From contig JAADDU010000061.1 in NCBI GenBank assembly GCA_013153755.1, positions 1-7,497 of the forward strand: a stretch of DNA of 7,497 bases, read 5' to 3'. This DNA comes from Campylobacterota bacterium (GTDB taxonomy: Bacteria; Campylobacterota; Campylobacteria; Campylobacterales; Sulfurimonadaceae). Every line of letters begins with the position of its first letter. Position 1 is the stretch's first letter. Under the pieces are notes generated by a model. The model saw nothing but the letters and a program-made list of their open reading frames with translations, had not been told where the DNA came from and did not search any database. The translations under genes were made by a program, and so were the position numbers. Shown in pieces: positions 7,216-7,497 of the stretch.

Positions 7216-7497
7216 TAAAATCCTCCACCTGCCATAAAGACAGTGCCAAAAGCATTCATAAGTATATTTGTCAGTGCTAGAGCTATGTTTCCACCCTCTA
7301 AGAGTAAAAAACTCTCTATTGCAAATGTTGAGTATGTTGTTAAGGCACCTAATATCCCTGTGCTTAAAAAAGATTTTACATGAAGTGAAAAAAATGTTGT
7401 GTACATAAAGTATGCAACTAACACACCCATGATAAAACTACCTATAAGATTAACTCCAAATGTTCCAAATGGGAGTTCATGTGGTAGTTTATGAGAG
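7179..7497 (-). CDS. crcB: Fluoride channel CrcB/Fluc, 5' end missing
   Basis: Exports toxic fluoride across the inner membrane as a small dual-topology dimer. The frame stays open to the right edge: 22 further residues precede the Met at 7430, including FGTFGVNLIGSFIMG, the typical first conserved block of the family (GTxxVNxxGSFxxG). That Met is therefore internal. About 105 residues are visible against about 125 in the family, so roughly 20 N-terminal residues are missing. The signature GALTTYSTF follows, holding the central Na+ site and the Phe-box region, then two further membrane segments (FLLLEGGNIALALTNILMNA and GTVFMAGGGFYLV). The C terminus ends KVQN. It converges on the small membrane protein gene with overlapping stop codons. 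Any fluoride riboswitch would lie outside the window. Confidence 0.93.
   Translation of the reverse strand, partial: SHKLPHELPFGTFGVNLIGSFIMGVLVAYFMYTTFFSLHVKSFLSTGILGALTTYSTFAIESFLLLEGGNIALALTNILMNAFGTVFMAGGGFYLVKHFILKVQN

Noticed and set aside
7428..7430. ATG at 7430 as the crcB start
   Set aside because: The 22 upstream in-frame residues include the conserved GTxxVNxxGSF block, so the gene runs off the window.

Overview
The window looks like chromosomal DNA from a Campylobacterota bacterium, most likely the Sulfurimonas/Sulfurovum side of the phylum. This is inferred from the low GC, the AGA/AAA-rich codon use, the AAGGA ribosome sites, -10 boxes without clear -35 boxes, and the style of the proteins (a two-receiver plus HPt hybrid kinase, a Tat-exported TRAP binding protein, CmoA, IlvC). 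No sequence search was possible, so the genus is a guess.

Left part (1-4280, + strand): a tightly packed run of four genes with gaps of 32, 11 and 12 bases. First comes the 3' part of a membrane hybrid histidine kinase (HAMP end, HisKA, HATPase, two receivers, HPt and a helical tail); its sensor lies before the window. Then come an RraA/HMG-aldolase-like protein, a very acidic unknown protein that starts with TTG, and a Tat-signal TRAP substrate-binding protein of the TakP-like (2-oxo acid) type. No TRAP membrane subunits follow, because the next gene is on the other strand. The run may be one transcription unit linking periplasmic ligand binding to phosphorelay signalling; this is the best candidate for an undescribed system here.

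Middle (4284-6059): an unrecognised 206-residue protein on the - strand is divergent from ilvC (ketol-acid reductoisomerase, branched-chain amino acid synthesis). Each has its own TATAAT box in the 106-base gap. ilvC uses many CGT arginine codons, unlike its neighbours, which suggests high expression.

Right part (6031-7497): cmoA (tRNA wobble-uridine modification) on the - strand converges on ilvC, with a terminator hairpin between them. It diverges from a small membrane-anchored unknown protein through a perfectly symmetric double -10 element. That small gene overlaps, tail to tail, the 3' end of crcB (fluoride channel), which runs off the right edge.

Non-coding structure of note: a perfect 14-bp inverted repeat inside the kinase gene that reads as an intrinsic terminator only on the antisense strand, and that shares 17 of 19 bases with the cmoA terminator. 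No mobile elements, CRISPR arrays, tRNA or rRNA genes were seen, and no gene-free stretch exceeds 110 bases.
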